Shown: positions 1-6,162, counted from the stretch's first letter. The stretch is DNA of 6,875 nt from JBBDIP01 sp964602455 (GCA_964602455.1 CAZRRG010000102.1:1-6875), one strand, 5' to 3'. Translations and numbers: made by a program. The notes: generated by a model not told the origin, from the sequence alone.

Positions 1-2088
1 CAGTGCGACTGCGATCGCTGGTTGGAGGTCTGGAACCTGGTCTTCACCCAGTACGACCGGAGCGCCGACGGCACCCTGACACCCCTGGCCAAGCCCAATA
101 TCGATACAGGCATGGGCCTCGAGAGGATCTCGTCGCTTCTCCAGGGCGCCGACACCAACTACGGCACCGACCTGTTTGTGCCTATTATCCAGCGTATTGA
201 GGAGATCGCGGGGAAGCGGGCCGGGGAAGGAGCCGCCGTCTTCCCATACAGGGTTATTGCCGACCACATCAGGGCCTGCGTGTTCCTTGCGAGCGACGGC
301 GTTCAACCCTCCAACGAAGGGCGCGGCTACGTCATGCGCCGGATACTCCGTCGTGCGGTAAGGTTTGGCCGTGTGCTCGGTATCGAAGAGCCGTTTATGG
401 CGGAACTGGCGCCCGTGGTCGCGAGCGTGATGCGGGATGCCTACCCTGAGATAGGAGAAAAGCTTGAGTTCATCCAGACGCTCTTGAGACAAGATGAAGT
501 GCGCTTCCTTCGTACGCTTGCTGAAGGTGAAAAGCGGGCCGCGGACCTCATCGAAGCCACCAAAGAAAAGGGCGGCACTGTCATCTCAGGGAAAGAAGCC
601 TTCCTGCTTTACGACACGTTTGGGTTCCCTGTCGACCTCACCAAGGACATGGCGAGGGAGGAGGGGCTTACTGTCGATGAAGCCGGCTTCGAGGCAGCCA
701 TGGCCGAGCAGCGGGAGCGCAGCCGCGCCGCAAAGAAGGGCGCGTCGGCTTCTCTTGCGGCCATGCACGACCTGGTGTCTGACCTGCCTGCCACACGCTT
801 CGCCGGCTACACTGAGACTACCTCAGTCGCGACAGTTCTCGGCTTGATCAAAGACGAGGCCCGTTCCACAGAGCTGGAACCCGGTGACGAAGCCGTCGTG
901 ATCCTTGACAGGACCCCGTTTTACGCCACCAGCGGTGGCCAGGAGCACGATACGGGCACCCTGTCCCTGGCCGAGAAGGAAGTAGCGGATGTTCTGGAAG
1001 TCGCCAAGAGCCCGAGCGGAGTGTTCCTTCACAGGGTACGGGCCAAGGGCCCGGGCATTATGGTCGGGCAGACCATCAAAGCTACTGTCGATGCGGACAG
1101 GCGGCTAGGCTTGGAACAGCACCACACCGCCACCCATCTCCTGCACAGGGCTCTGCGATCGGTGCTCGGCGATCACGCGCAGCAGTCGGGTTCTCTGGTC
1201 CAGCCCTCGCGGCTCAGGTTCGACTTCAGCCACTTCCAAGCGCTTTCGCCCTCCGAACTTAGAGAGGTCGAGGACGCCTGCAATCGCATGATCCAGCAAG
1301 ACCAACCTGTCACCTGGTCGGAGATGCCCTACGACGAGGCGCGCAAGGCTGGGGCGGTTGCGCTCTTTGGAGAGAAGTACGGTGAGACCGTCAGGATGGT
1401 AGACGTCTGCGATATCTCCAAGGAGCTATGCGGGGGGACTCACGTCCGTCGCACCGGCGAAATAGGGCAGATCCAGATCACAAGCGAGACCGCGGTCGCC
1501 GCGGGCATCCGCAGGATTGAGGCCGTCGCGGGGATGGCGGCATTGGAGCGCACTAGGACTGTCGCTGCCACACTTGCAAAGGTTGCGGGGCTCCTCGGAA
1601 CCGGTCCGGATGAGGTCCCGGCCAGAGTGGAGGGGCTCCTGGAGACAATTGAGGGTCTCCAGCGAGAGGCCGAAGCCAAGAAGCGTGGCCATCTTGAGGA
1701 GACCAGCATCCGGCTCATTTCTGACGCCATGGAAGTACCCTCGGCCGGGAACCGCAAGGTGGTGGCGTCCCGTCAGGATAATATGGGAATGGATGACCTG
1801 CTTGGACTAGGGGACAGGCTCCGCGACCGTGGCGCCGTTGTCTCGGTCCTCGGGACGGTTGCCAATGGCCGTTGCGCGCTGGTCGTCATGGTCCAGGAAG
1901 AAGCCGCCAAGGCGGGCGTCGACGCCGTGTCGATAGTTAGAAAGGCAGCTGCACTGGTTGGCGGATCTGGCGGAGGAAAGCCACATCTGGCTCAGGCAGG
2001 CGGCAAGCGCCCGGAGAATCTGGACGCCGCCCTCAAAGCGGGAGCAGAAGAGGCAGCAGCGCAATTAGCTAGAGTGTACGGCGCATAA
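1..2088 (+). CDS. alaS: Alanyl-tRNA synthetase, 5'-truncated by the window edge
   Basis: Cytoplasmic class II synthetase that charges tRNA-Ala with alanine and hydrolyses mischarged Ser/Gly-tRNA-Ala. The frame is open from base 1 (CDCDRWLEVWNLVFTQYDR, an internal AlaRS stretch), so the gene starts upstream. About 695 residues are visible of a usual ~870-880, and most of the aminoacylation domain (motifs 1 and 2) is missing. Counting from base 1, class II motif 3 (GMGLERI) is near residues 37-43. The editing-domain zinc site is H375/H379 (HTATH) with C477 and H481 (CGGTH). The glycine-rich C-Ala motif (GGSGGGKPHLAQAGG) is at 654-668. All the visible editing residues are intact, and the frame runs unbroken to TAA at 2086-2088. 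It heads the conserved Bacillota cluster with ireB 56 nt downstream. Identification is secure. The TTG at 22 is an internal Leu codon, not the start. Confidence 0.98.
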   Translation, partial: QCDCDRWLEVWNLVFTQYDRSADGTLTPLAKPNIDTGMGLERISSLLQGADTNYGTDLFVPIIQRIEEIAGKRAGEGAAVFPYRVIADHIRACVFLASDGVQPSNEGRGYVMRRILRRAVRFGRVLGIEEPFMAELAPVVASVMRDAYPEIGEKLEFIQTLLRQDEVRFLRTLAEGEKRAADLIEATKEKGGTVISGKEAFLLYDTFGFPVDLTKDMAREEGLTVDEAGFEAAMAEQRERSRAAKKGASASLAAMHDLVSDLPATRFAGYTETTSVATVLGLIKDEARSTELEPGDEAVVILDRTPFYATSGGQEHDTGTLSLAEKEVADVLEVAKSPSGVFLHRVRAKGPGIMVGQTIKATVDADRRLGLEQHHTATHLLHRALRSVLGDHAQQSGSLVQPSRLRFDFSHFQALSPSELREVEDACNRMIQQDQPVTWSEMPYDEARKAGAVALFGEKYGETVRMVDVCDISKELCGGTHVRRTGEIGQIQITSETAVAAGIRRIEAVAGMAALERTRTVAATLAKVAGLLGTGPDEVPARVEGLLETIEGLQREAEAKKRGHLEETSIRLISDAMEVPSAGNRKVVASRQDNMGMDDLLGLGDRLRDRGAVVSVLGTVANGRCALVVMVQEEAAKAGVDAVSIVRKAAALVGGSGGGKPHLAQAGGKRPENLDAALKAGAEEAAAQLARVYGA

Positions 2089-2130
2089 TGTAGGAGTTTT
2101 CGCGCGGGCGGCGAATCTAGGCATCCAATG

Positions 2131-2138
2131 GGGGGATC
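2131..2138 (+). promoter_or_regulatory. Ribosome binding site of ireB
   Basis: GGGGGATC lies 6-9 nt before the ATG at 2145 and supports that start over the out-of-frame ATG at 2128. The 56-nt gap after alaS contains no other recognisable signal; I see no terminator in it, so read-through from alaS is likely. Confidence 0.6.
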
Positions 2139-2144
2139 CTTGGC

Positions 2145-2408
2145 ATGGCTGAGTTCGAAGAAACCCGTTTCTTCAAGGTGAAGCCCGACAAAGACGATGA
2201 GACGCGGGACATTATCCTTCGGGTCTACATGGCCCTCCAGGAGAAGGGGCACAATCCGGTGAGCCAGATCGCCGGCTACCTGTTGTCAGGCGATCCCACG
2301 TACATCACCAACCATAACAATGCTCGCAGCCTCGTTAGGAAAGTCGAGCGTGACGAAATCCTGGAGGAGCTCATAAAGTCTTACGTGAGAGCTCACCAGG
2401 GGGCATAA
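2145..2408 (+). CDS. ireB: IreB family regulatory phosphoprotein (UPF0297, YrzL)
   Basis: Small cytosolic protein of 87 aa, the normal family length. In Enterococcus faecalis, IreB is a substrate of the PASTA kinase IreK and modulates cephalosporin resistance and cell-wall stress; the biochemical role elsewhere is poorly known. The family core is clear: GHNPVSQIAGYLLSGDPTYI (about residues 36-55), then NNAR and the RDEILEEL helix near the C terminus. The ATG at 2145 follows a strong G-rich Shine-Dalgarno (2131-2135) at a good distance; the ATG at 2128 is out of frame. At the N terminus Thr7 aligns with one of the two threonines reported as phosphorylated in E. faecalis (T4 and T7, from memory), while position 4 here is Phe. 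It follows alaS, as is usual in Bacillota. What normally comes next (ruvX) is displaced by about 3 kb. Confidence 0.95.
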   Translation: MAEFEETRFFKVKPDKDDETRDIILRVYMALQEKGHNPVSQIAGYLLSGDPTYITNHNNARSLVRKVERDEILEELIKSYVRAHQGA

Positions 2409-2414
2409 TCGGCT

Positions 2415-2436
2415 CCACTGGAATGTTTCCAGGTGG
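2415..2436 (+). repeat. Inverted repeat / hairpin downstream of ireB
   Basis: CCACTGGAA (2415-2423), a 3-nt loop TGT and TTCCAGGTGG (2427-2436) pair as a 9-bp stem with one bulged G (2432 or 2433). It starts 6 nt after the ireB stop codon. No T-run follows, so it is not a classical intrinsic terminator. It could be a 3'-end stabilising structure, a weak terminator or a processing site. The structure is read by eye and no folding energy was computed. Confidence 0.5.
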
Positions 2437-2439
2437 CAC

Positions 2440-2459
2440 GTCGCATGTTAAGGTGCGAC
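2440..2459 (+). repeat. Second inverted repeat / hairpin upstream of the rhomboid gene
   Basis: GTCGCA (2440-2445) and TGCGAC (2454-2459) form a perfect 6-bp stem around an 8-nt loop TGTTAAGG. It starts 3 nt after the previous hairpin ends and finishes 22 nt before the rhomboid ATG. As DNA it could be a dyad operator; as RNA it could be part of a two-hairpin leader. A 6-bp dyad can also occur by chance. Confidence 0.4.
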
Positions 2460-2481
2460 TGACGAGCGGGGCGGTGGGCCG

Positions 2482-3177
2482 ATGATACCGATCAAGGACA
2501 CGCAGAGATCGAGGACCAGGCCATACGTTAACTGGATCCTGATCTTCATAAACTTATCCATATTCGCCTACGAGCTTTCCCTCTCGGACAGAGCGCTGGC
2601 TGAGTTCACGCTGAAGTACGGGGTTGTCCCTGCAGTCATCACCAATCCGTCGGCTTTCTCGCCGGCTGATCTGGCACGTACGTCCGGCCTCCTTGGGCTC
2701 GTAACATCGTTGTTCATCCACGTCGGATGGGTCCACGCTCTAGGGAACATGCTCTACCTGTGGATCTTCGGTGACAACGTGGAAGACCTCATGGGCCATG
2801 GACGCTACCTTGCCTTCTATTTCTTGGTCGGAATAACCGCGTCGGCCGCCCACATTCTTGCGGATCCGACCTCTGCCGTCCCGACAGTTGGGGCCAGCGG
2901 CGCCATCGCCGGAGTCCTCGGCGCCTACTTCGTGAACTTCCCCCGATCGCGCATCCTTGCGCTCATCCCGATCGGCTTTTTCATGCCCATGGTCGAGGTT
3001 CCGTCCATCGTGTTCCTCTTCCTCTGGTTCATAACCAACCTGTTCTCGGGCGTCGCGTCCATTGGCGCCCAGGCCCAGGGCGGAGTGGCCTGGTGGGCTC
3101 ACATCGGAGGGTTTGTCGCCGGAATGGTGATATCGGTCCTCTGGCGCAGGAGGCGCGTTCCGACACCTTTCGCATAG
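2482..3177 (+). CDS. Rhomboid family intramembrane serine protease
   Basis: Membrane protease of 231 aa that cleaves transmembrane segments of other proteins with a Ser-His dyad in the bilayer; the substrate cannot be predicted. The nucleophile motif GASG places Ser139, and His207 is in the last helix (WWAHIGGFVAGM), the usual second dyad residue. His85 and Asn89 (HALGN) match the HxxxN of the GlpG oxyanion region, so the enzyme looks active. Hydrophobic segments lie at about 16-33, 66-84, 86-99, 108-126, 137-152, 157-170, 172-190 and 205-221; some of these may be one helix or a re-entrant loop. The C terminus WRRRR is a positive-inside tail. The N-terminal MIPIKDTQRSRTRPYVNW is typical of this bacterial subfamily, which supports the ATG at 2482 although the upstream Shine-Dalgarno (GGGGCGGTGG) is poor. 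The gene stands 73 nt after ireB and 89 nt before the FBPase gene, and no functional link to either is obvious. Confidence 0.94.
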   Translation: MIPIKDTQRSRTRPYVNWILIFINLSIFAYELSLSDRALAEFTLKYGVVPAVITNPSAFSPADLARTSGLLGLVTSLFIHVGWVHALGNMLYLWIFGDNVEDLMGHGRYLAFYFLVGITASAAHILADPTSAVPTVGASGAIAGVLGAYFVNFPRSRILALIPIGFFMPMVEVPSIVFLFLWFITNLFSGVASIGAQAQGGVAWWAHIGGFVAGMVISVLWRRRRVPTPFA

Positions 3178-3266
3178 AGCAGCTCTGAACTCGCATCCGG
3201 CAGGAGACCGGAAGCCCAATAGAGAATCCTCAACGCGGTTCCCATCATTCCCTAGGGGGTTTAGTC
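3178..3266 (+). other. Intergenic spacer with a weak 5-bp dyad
   Basis: The 89-nt gap between the rhomboid and FBPase genes is the longest in the window. It holds TCCGG (3196-3200) and CCGGA (3208-3212), a 5-bp inverted repeat with a 7-nt loop. This is too short and lacks the T-tract needed to call a terminator. I cannot identify -35/-10 boxes with confidence, though a promoter for the metabolic genes could be here. Confidence 0.3.
3254..3260 (+). promoter_or_regulatory. Ribosome binding site deciding the TTG start of the FBPase gene
   Basis: AGGGGG (3254-3259) sits 7 nt before TTG at 3267. The family's conserved N terminus (VTLSVIKADVGG) begins at residue 4 from this TTG, which confirms the start. 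Confidence 0.7.
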
Positions 3267-4367
3267 TTGTCAAAGGTTACGCTCTCCGTGATTAAGGCTG
3301 ACGTGGGAGGGTTCGTCGGGCACTCCAGTGTCCATCCCGACCTTCTCAACGAAGCCCGCGGTTACCAGTCGGACAAGGGGAAAGGTCTCCTAACCGACTT
3401 CTATGTCACCCACGTTGGAGACGACATAGAACTCGTTATGACCCACCGCCATGGCGTCGACTGCGAAAAGGTCCACAAACTGGCGTGGGATGCGTTCCTG
3501 GCGGCCACCGCTATCGCCAAGAAACTGAAGCTTTACGGGGCTGGGCAGGACCTCTTGAGCGACGCGTTCTCGGGCAACATCAAGGGCATGGGCCCGGGGT
3601 GCGCCGAGATGGAGTTCGAAGAGAGGCAGTCCGAGCCGATCATCACGTTCATGGCGGACAAGACTGAGCCGGGCGCGTGGAACTACCCGTTGTACAAGAT
3701 GTTCGCCGACCCGTTCAACACAGCCGGCCTCGTCATCGACCCCAAGATGCACAAAGGCTTTGACTTTGAGGTCCATGACCTGTACGAGCACAAGAAGGTG
3801 ATCTTCCACTGCCCCGAGGAGATCTACGACCTCTTGGTGTTCATCGGAGCTCCCGGAAGGTATGCGGTCAAGGCTGTGTACTCAAGGACCCTGAACAATG
3901 AGATCGCCGCGGTTTCGTCCACCCAGCGCCTGAACCTCATGGCTGGACGCTACGTCGGCAAGGATGACCCTGTCTGCATCGTTCGGTGCCAGAGCGGCAT
4001 GCCCGCGGTCGGAGAGGCTCTGGAGCCCTTCTCGCACCCGCACCTTGTGGCGGGATGGATGCGCGGCTCCCATCACGGACCCCTCATGCCTGTTGGCATG
4101 ATGCAGTGCAACCCGACCAGGTTCGACGGTCCGCCCAGGGTCATAGGCCTCGGGTTCCAGCTCTGCGAAGGTATGCTTGTTGGCCCCCAGGACTTCTTCG
4201 CCGATCCTTCCTACGATAGGGCGAGGGCCATGGCGAACGAGATCGCTGACTACATGCGCTCGCTGGGCCCGTTCGAGCCGGCGCGTCTGGCGCTCGACGA
4301 GCTCGAGTACACCACACTGCCTGACGTCATGAAGAAGCTGACGGGAAGGCTCGTCCCCATCGAGTGA
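3267..4367 (+). CDS. fbp: Fructose-1,6-bisphosphate aldolase/phosphatase (class V FBPase, archaeal type)
   Basis: Cytosolic bifunctional gluconeogenic enzyme. It condenses dihydroxyacetone phosphate and glyceraldehyde 3-phosphate through a Schiff-base lysine, then dephosphorylates the product to fructose 6-phosphate in the same Mg2+-dependent site. At 366 aa it is full length. Metal ligands and catalytic residues fall at or within one residue of positions known from Sulfolobus/Thermoproteus enzymes (numbering from memory): D12 and H19 (KADVGGFVGH), D52-D53 (GDD), Q94-D95 (GAGQD), D131, Y229, Schiff-base K232 followed by D233-D234 (GKDD), and Y348 (LEYTT) near the C terminus. Both activities are therefore expected. 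The start is TTG with a strong Shine-Dalgarno. A hairpin begins 6 nt after the stop and leads into the AKR gene. In bacteria this family occurs mainly in thermophilic or early-branching lineages and makes gluconeogenesis effectively one-way. It is not normally a member of the alaS-mltG cluster. Confidence 0.96.
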   Translation: MSKVTLSVIKADVGGFVGHSSVHPDLLNEARGYQSDKGKGLLTDFYVTHVGDDIELVMTHRHGVDCEKVHKLAWDAFLAATAIAKKLKLYGAGQDLLSDAFSGNIKGMGPGCAEMEFEERQSEPIITFMADKTEPGAWNYPLYKMFADPFNTAGLVIDPKMHKGFDFEVHDLYEHKKVIFHCPEEIYDLLVFIGAPGRYAVKAVYSRTLNNEIAAVSSTQRLNLMAGRYVGKDDPVCIVRCQSGMPAVGEALEPFSHPHLVAGWMRGSHHGPLMPVGMMQCNPTRFDGPPRVIGLGFQLCEGMLVGPQDFFADPSYDRARAMANEIADYMRSLGPFEPARLALDELEYTTLPDVMKKLTGRLVPIE

Positions 4368-4373
4368 TTGCGA

Positions 4374-4401
4374 GGGGTCCCTCCCGCATTGGAGGGACCC
4401 C
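4374..4401 (+). promoter_or_regulatory. Perfect 11-bp hairpin sequestering the RBS of the aldo/keto reductase gene
   Basis: GGGGTCCCTCC (4374-4384) and GGAGGGACCCC (4391-4401) are exact reverse complements with a 6-nt loop CGCATT. The hairpin starts 6 nt after the FBPase stop codon and its last base touches the GTG start at 4402. The 3' arm contains the Shine-Dalgarno GGAGGG (4391-4396), 5-6 nt from GTG, so the folded RNA would hide it. No T-run follows, which argues against an intrinsic terminator. A ribosome ending translation at 4367 would cover the base of the stem, so translational coupling, temperature-dependent melting or a bound factor could open it. The structure is directly visible; the regulatory role is inferred. 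Confidence 0.75.
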
Positions 4402-5379
4402 GTGAAGCCGGTGATCCCCGTAAAGTACTCAGAACTTGGCCATACTGGCATATCCGTGTCCCAACTGTGCTTCGGCTCTCTCGCATTGGGGCCGGCCCAA
4501 CACAATCTGAGCCTGTCCCGCTCAAAGGAACTCCTCATGTATGCATGGCGCCTGGGCGTCAACTTCTTCGATACAGCGGAACTGTACGGCACATATCCCC
4601 ATCTCCGGTGCGTCTCGCAACTGCCTGGCGCCGTGATAGCATCCCGCTGCTATGCTGTGACTGGGAATGAGATGCTGGAGAGCTTTGACCTCTGCAGGCG
4701 AGAACTCGGAAGAGACACGCTGGACATTTTCGGCCTCCACGAACAGGAGTCAGGGCTTACGCTGAAAGGGCACTCGGGAGCTCTCGCATTCCTTGAACGC
4801 CAGAAAGCTCTGGGAAACCTTCGGGCCATCTCGGTCTCGACTCACTCTGTAGACTGCGTAAGGGCGGCAGCGATGCGGGATGACGTAGACGTTATTTTCG
4901 CTCTACTGAACGTTGCCGGTCTAGGCATCCGTGGCGGCTCCCGTCAAGACATGGAGGAGGCGCTTAGATTTGCCGTCGAGGCGGGGAAGGGTGTCTACCT
5001 CATGAAAGCGCTTGGCGGCGGCCACCTCCACAGGGATGCGGAGCGAGCCCTCGCATATGCCGCGTCCTTCCCATGGAAGTCCAGCGTCTGTGTTGGCCTC
5101 TGCGACGAATATGAAGTAGAATGCGCGTCGAGGGTCCTGTCAGGGGAGGAGCCGCCCGAGGCTCCCGCCTGCAGGGACGGGGCAGGACGGCGCTTGCTCA
5201 TCGAGGATTGGTGCGAGGCCTGCGGGAAGTGCGTAGAGAAGTGCTCCTTTGGGGCCCTGCGCATCGAGGACGGAAAGGCCGCCGTCGATCCCCAAAAGTG
5301 CATGCTGTGTGGGTATTGCGCGAGAGTGTGCCCTCATTTCTGCCTTAAGGTGGTACGGACGTTTGGCGATGACGCGTAG
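4402..5379 (+). CDS. Aldo/keto reductase with C-terminal 2[4Fe-4S] ferredoxin domain
   Basis: Predicted cytosolic oxidoreductase of 325 aa; substrate unknown. Residues ~8-240 are an aldo/keto reductase barrel: KYSELGHTGISVSQLCFG at the start, then D57 and Y62 (FDTAELYG), H113 (DIFGLHEQ) and MKALGGG (201-207). The catalytic tetrad is normally Asp-Tyr-Lys-His; the strand that should carry Lys reads VIASR, so position 82 appears to be Arg. Residues 271-310 hold two 4Fe-4S motifs: C271-C274-C277-C281 (followed by Ser, not the usual Pro) and C300-C303-C306-C310-Pro. This architecture matches ferredoxin-fused AKRs (COG1453-like) of anaerobes, suggesting electron exchange between NAD(P)H or a substrate and ferredoxin-type clusters. 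It is somewhat shorter than typical members (~370 aa, from memory). The GTG start at 4402 has GGAGGG 5 nt upstream, inside a hairpin; GTG 4411 is a less well placed alternative. The 3' end overlaps ruvX by 11 nt. Confidence 0.9.
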   Translation: MKPVIPVKYSELGHTGISVSQLCFGSLALGPAQHNLSLSRSKELLMYAWRLGVNFFDTAELYGTYPHLRCVSQLPGAVIASRCYAVTGNEMLESFDLCRRELGRDTLDIFGLHEQESGLTLKGHSGALAFLERQKALGNLRAISVSTHSVDCVRAAAMRDDVDVIFALLNVAGLGIRGGSRQDMEEALRFAVEAGKGVYLMKALGGGHLHRDAERALAYAASFPWKSSVCVGLCDEYEVECASRVLSGEEPPEAPACRDGAGRRLLIEDWCEACGKCVEKCSFGALRIEDGKAAVDPQKCMLCGYCARVCPHFCLKVVRTFGDDA

Positions 5380-5803
5380 CTTGGGCATCGATCTGGGGCT
5401 GAAGCGGGTTGGGGTTGCCATCGCCGGCGAGGCGGGCCTCCTGGCCAGTCCCCTGTGCGTCCTCCCGTACGAGGGACAGGACAAGCTTGCGGCATCGCTG
5501 GTTGAGATAGCCAGACAGAACGAAGTAGGCCTATTCGTCGTTGGATTGCCCCGGAACATGGACGGCTCAATGGGAGACGGCGCGAAGCGGGCGGTGAGGT
5601 TCGCAAGGAAGCTGGAGAAACTCTCGGGTATGCCCGTCGTGCTATGCGATGAACGCCTGACCACTTCCCAGGCCGAGAAGGAAATGATAGCCTTGGGTAA
5701 GTCGAGAAGGAGCCGCCGGATGACCATCGATGAGGCGGCGGCCGTGCTCATCCTCGAGAATTACTTGAGACGGAAAACACTCGAAGGCCAAAGCGAAGGA
5801 TAG
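5369..5803 (+). CDS. ruvX: Holliday junction resolvase-like RNase H-fold nuclease (RuvX/YqgF/YrrK)
   Basis: Cytosolic RNase H-fold nuclease of 144 aa (family usually ~138-150). E. coli YqgF has been implicated in 16S rRNA 5'-end maturation, and the family is annotated as a putative Holliday junction resolvase. Expected acidic residues are present: D8 in GIDLGLKRVGVA, D94-E95 in CDERLTTSQAE, and D121-E122 in TIDEAAAVLILENYL. The VGLPRNMDGSMG loop (58-69) is also typical. The frame is open upstream, but the family N terminus begins at the ATG at 5369, whose first 11 nt overlap the end of the AKR gene. The upstream Shine-Dalgarno is weak (AAGGTGG at 5346-5352 is too far away), which fits translational coupling. 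Normally it follows ireB directly; here three genes separate them. The DUF1292 gene follows at once. Confidence 0.95.
   Translation: MTRSLGIDLGLKRVGVAIAGEAGLLASPLCVLPYEGQDKLAASLVEIARQNEVGLFVVGLPRNMDGSMGDGAKRAVRFARKLEKLSGMPVVLCDERLTTSQAEKEMIALGKSRRSRRMTIDEAAAVLILENYLRRKTLEGQSEG
5795..5800 (+). promoter_or_regulatory. Ribosome binding site of the DUF1292 gene
   Basis: GAAGGA at the end of ruvX is 11 nt from GTG 5812 but only 2 nt from GTG 5803, which overlaps the ruvX stop codon. The spacing favours 5812 as the start, although it is slightly long. Confidence 0.45.
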
Positions 5804-5811
5804 TGATCGTC

Positions 5812-6162
5812 GTGGCAAAGAAGGACAGGAAAGATGACGTCGCAGCTTCACCTAGGGATACCGAAAAAGACATCGTCGTCCTTTCGGATGAGGAAGGCGT
5901 TGAGTCAAGGTTCAGGATCCTCTACGACTCCCTCTACGATGAAGACCGCCAGTACGAGGTGCTGATGCCTCTCGATCAGGAGGACAGCGCCGAACCCGAG
6001 ATCGTCATCCTGAGAGTGGACGAGACCGAAGACGGAGAAAACATTCTGTCCACGATAGACAGCGATGATGAGTGGGAGGAAGTGCTGGAGGCATTTGAGG
6101 AACTGGACCTGGAGCAGAACCTCGGCGATTACGAGATAGAGGTCGAGGACCCCGAAGAGTGA
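5812..6162 (+). CDS. DUF1292 domain protein (YrzB family)
   Basis: Strongly acidic cytosolic protein of 116 aa, of unknown biochemical function; the family is conserved between ruvX and mltG in many Bacillota. A short basic, polar N terminus (AKKDRKDD, then SPRDTEKD) precedes the DUF1292 core: IVVLSDEEGVESRFRILYDS (about 21-40), YEVLMPLDQED, then EIVILRVDETEDGENILSTI and DDEWEEVLEAF. The C-terminal tail is almost all Asp/Glu (YEIEVEDPEE). I chose GTG 5812 by Shine-Dalgarno spacing; in-frame GTG 5803, overlapping the ruvX stop by 1 nt, would add three residues and cannot be excluded. The end overlaps the start of mltG by 4 nt (GTGA), so it is almost certainly co-translated with its neighbours. 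No catalytic motif is visible. Confidence 0.92.
   Translation: MAKKDRKDDVAASPRDTEKDIVVLSDEEGVESRFRILYDSLYDEDRQYEVLMPLDQEDSAEPEIVILRVDETEDGENILSTIDSDDEWEEVLEAFEELDLEQNLGDYEIEVEDPEE

Noticed and set aside
22..24. TTG as the start of alaS
   Set aside because: The seven preceding codons (QCDCDRW) are conserved AlaRS sequence in the same frame, so this is an internal leucine and the gene is cut by the window edge.
3196..3212. 5-bp dyad TCCGG/CCGGA as a terminator of the rhomboid gene
   Set aside because: It is too short, has a 7-nt loop and no T-tract; such dyads are frequent by chance in GC-rich DNA.
2740..3273. 177-aa open frame on the minus strand
   Set aside because: It is the mirror of the rhomboid gene, is low in hydrophobic residues and has no known motif. 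The + strand carries an intact catalytic dyad and membrane helices.
4374..4401. Intrinsic terminator after the FBPase gene
   Set aside because: The stem is strong, but no T-run follows and the start codon of the next gene touches it, so RBS sequestration is the better reading. Termination is not fully excluded.
3882..4592. 236-aa minus-strand open frame spanning the FBPase/AKR junction
   Set aside because: It crosses two well-supported + strand genes and their hairpin, and its composition looks like antisense shadow coding.
5249..5368. Upstream extension of ruvX inside the AKR gene
   Set aside because: It would add 40 residues with no similarity to the family and overlap the AKR ferredoxin domain. 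The family N terminus (GIDLG) begins right after ATG 5369.
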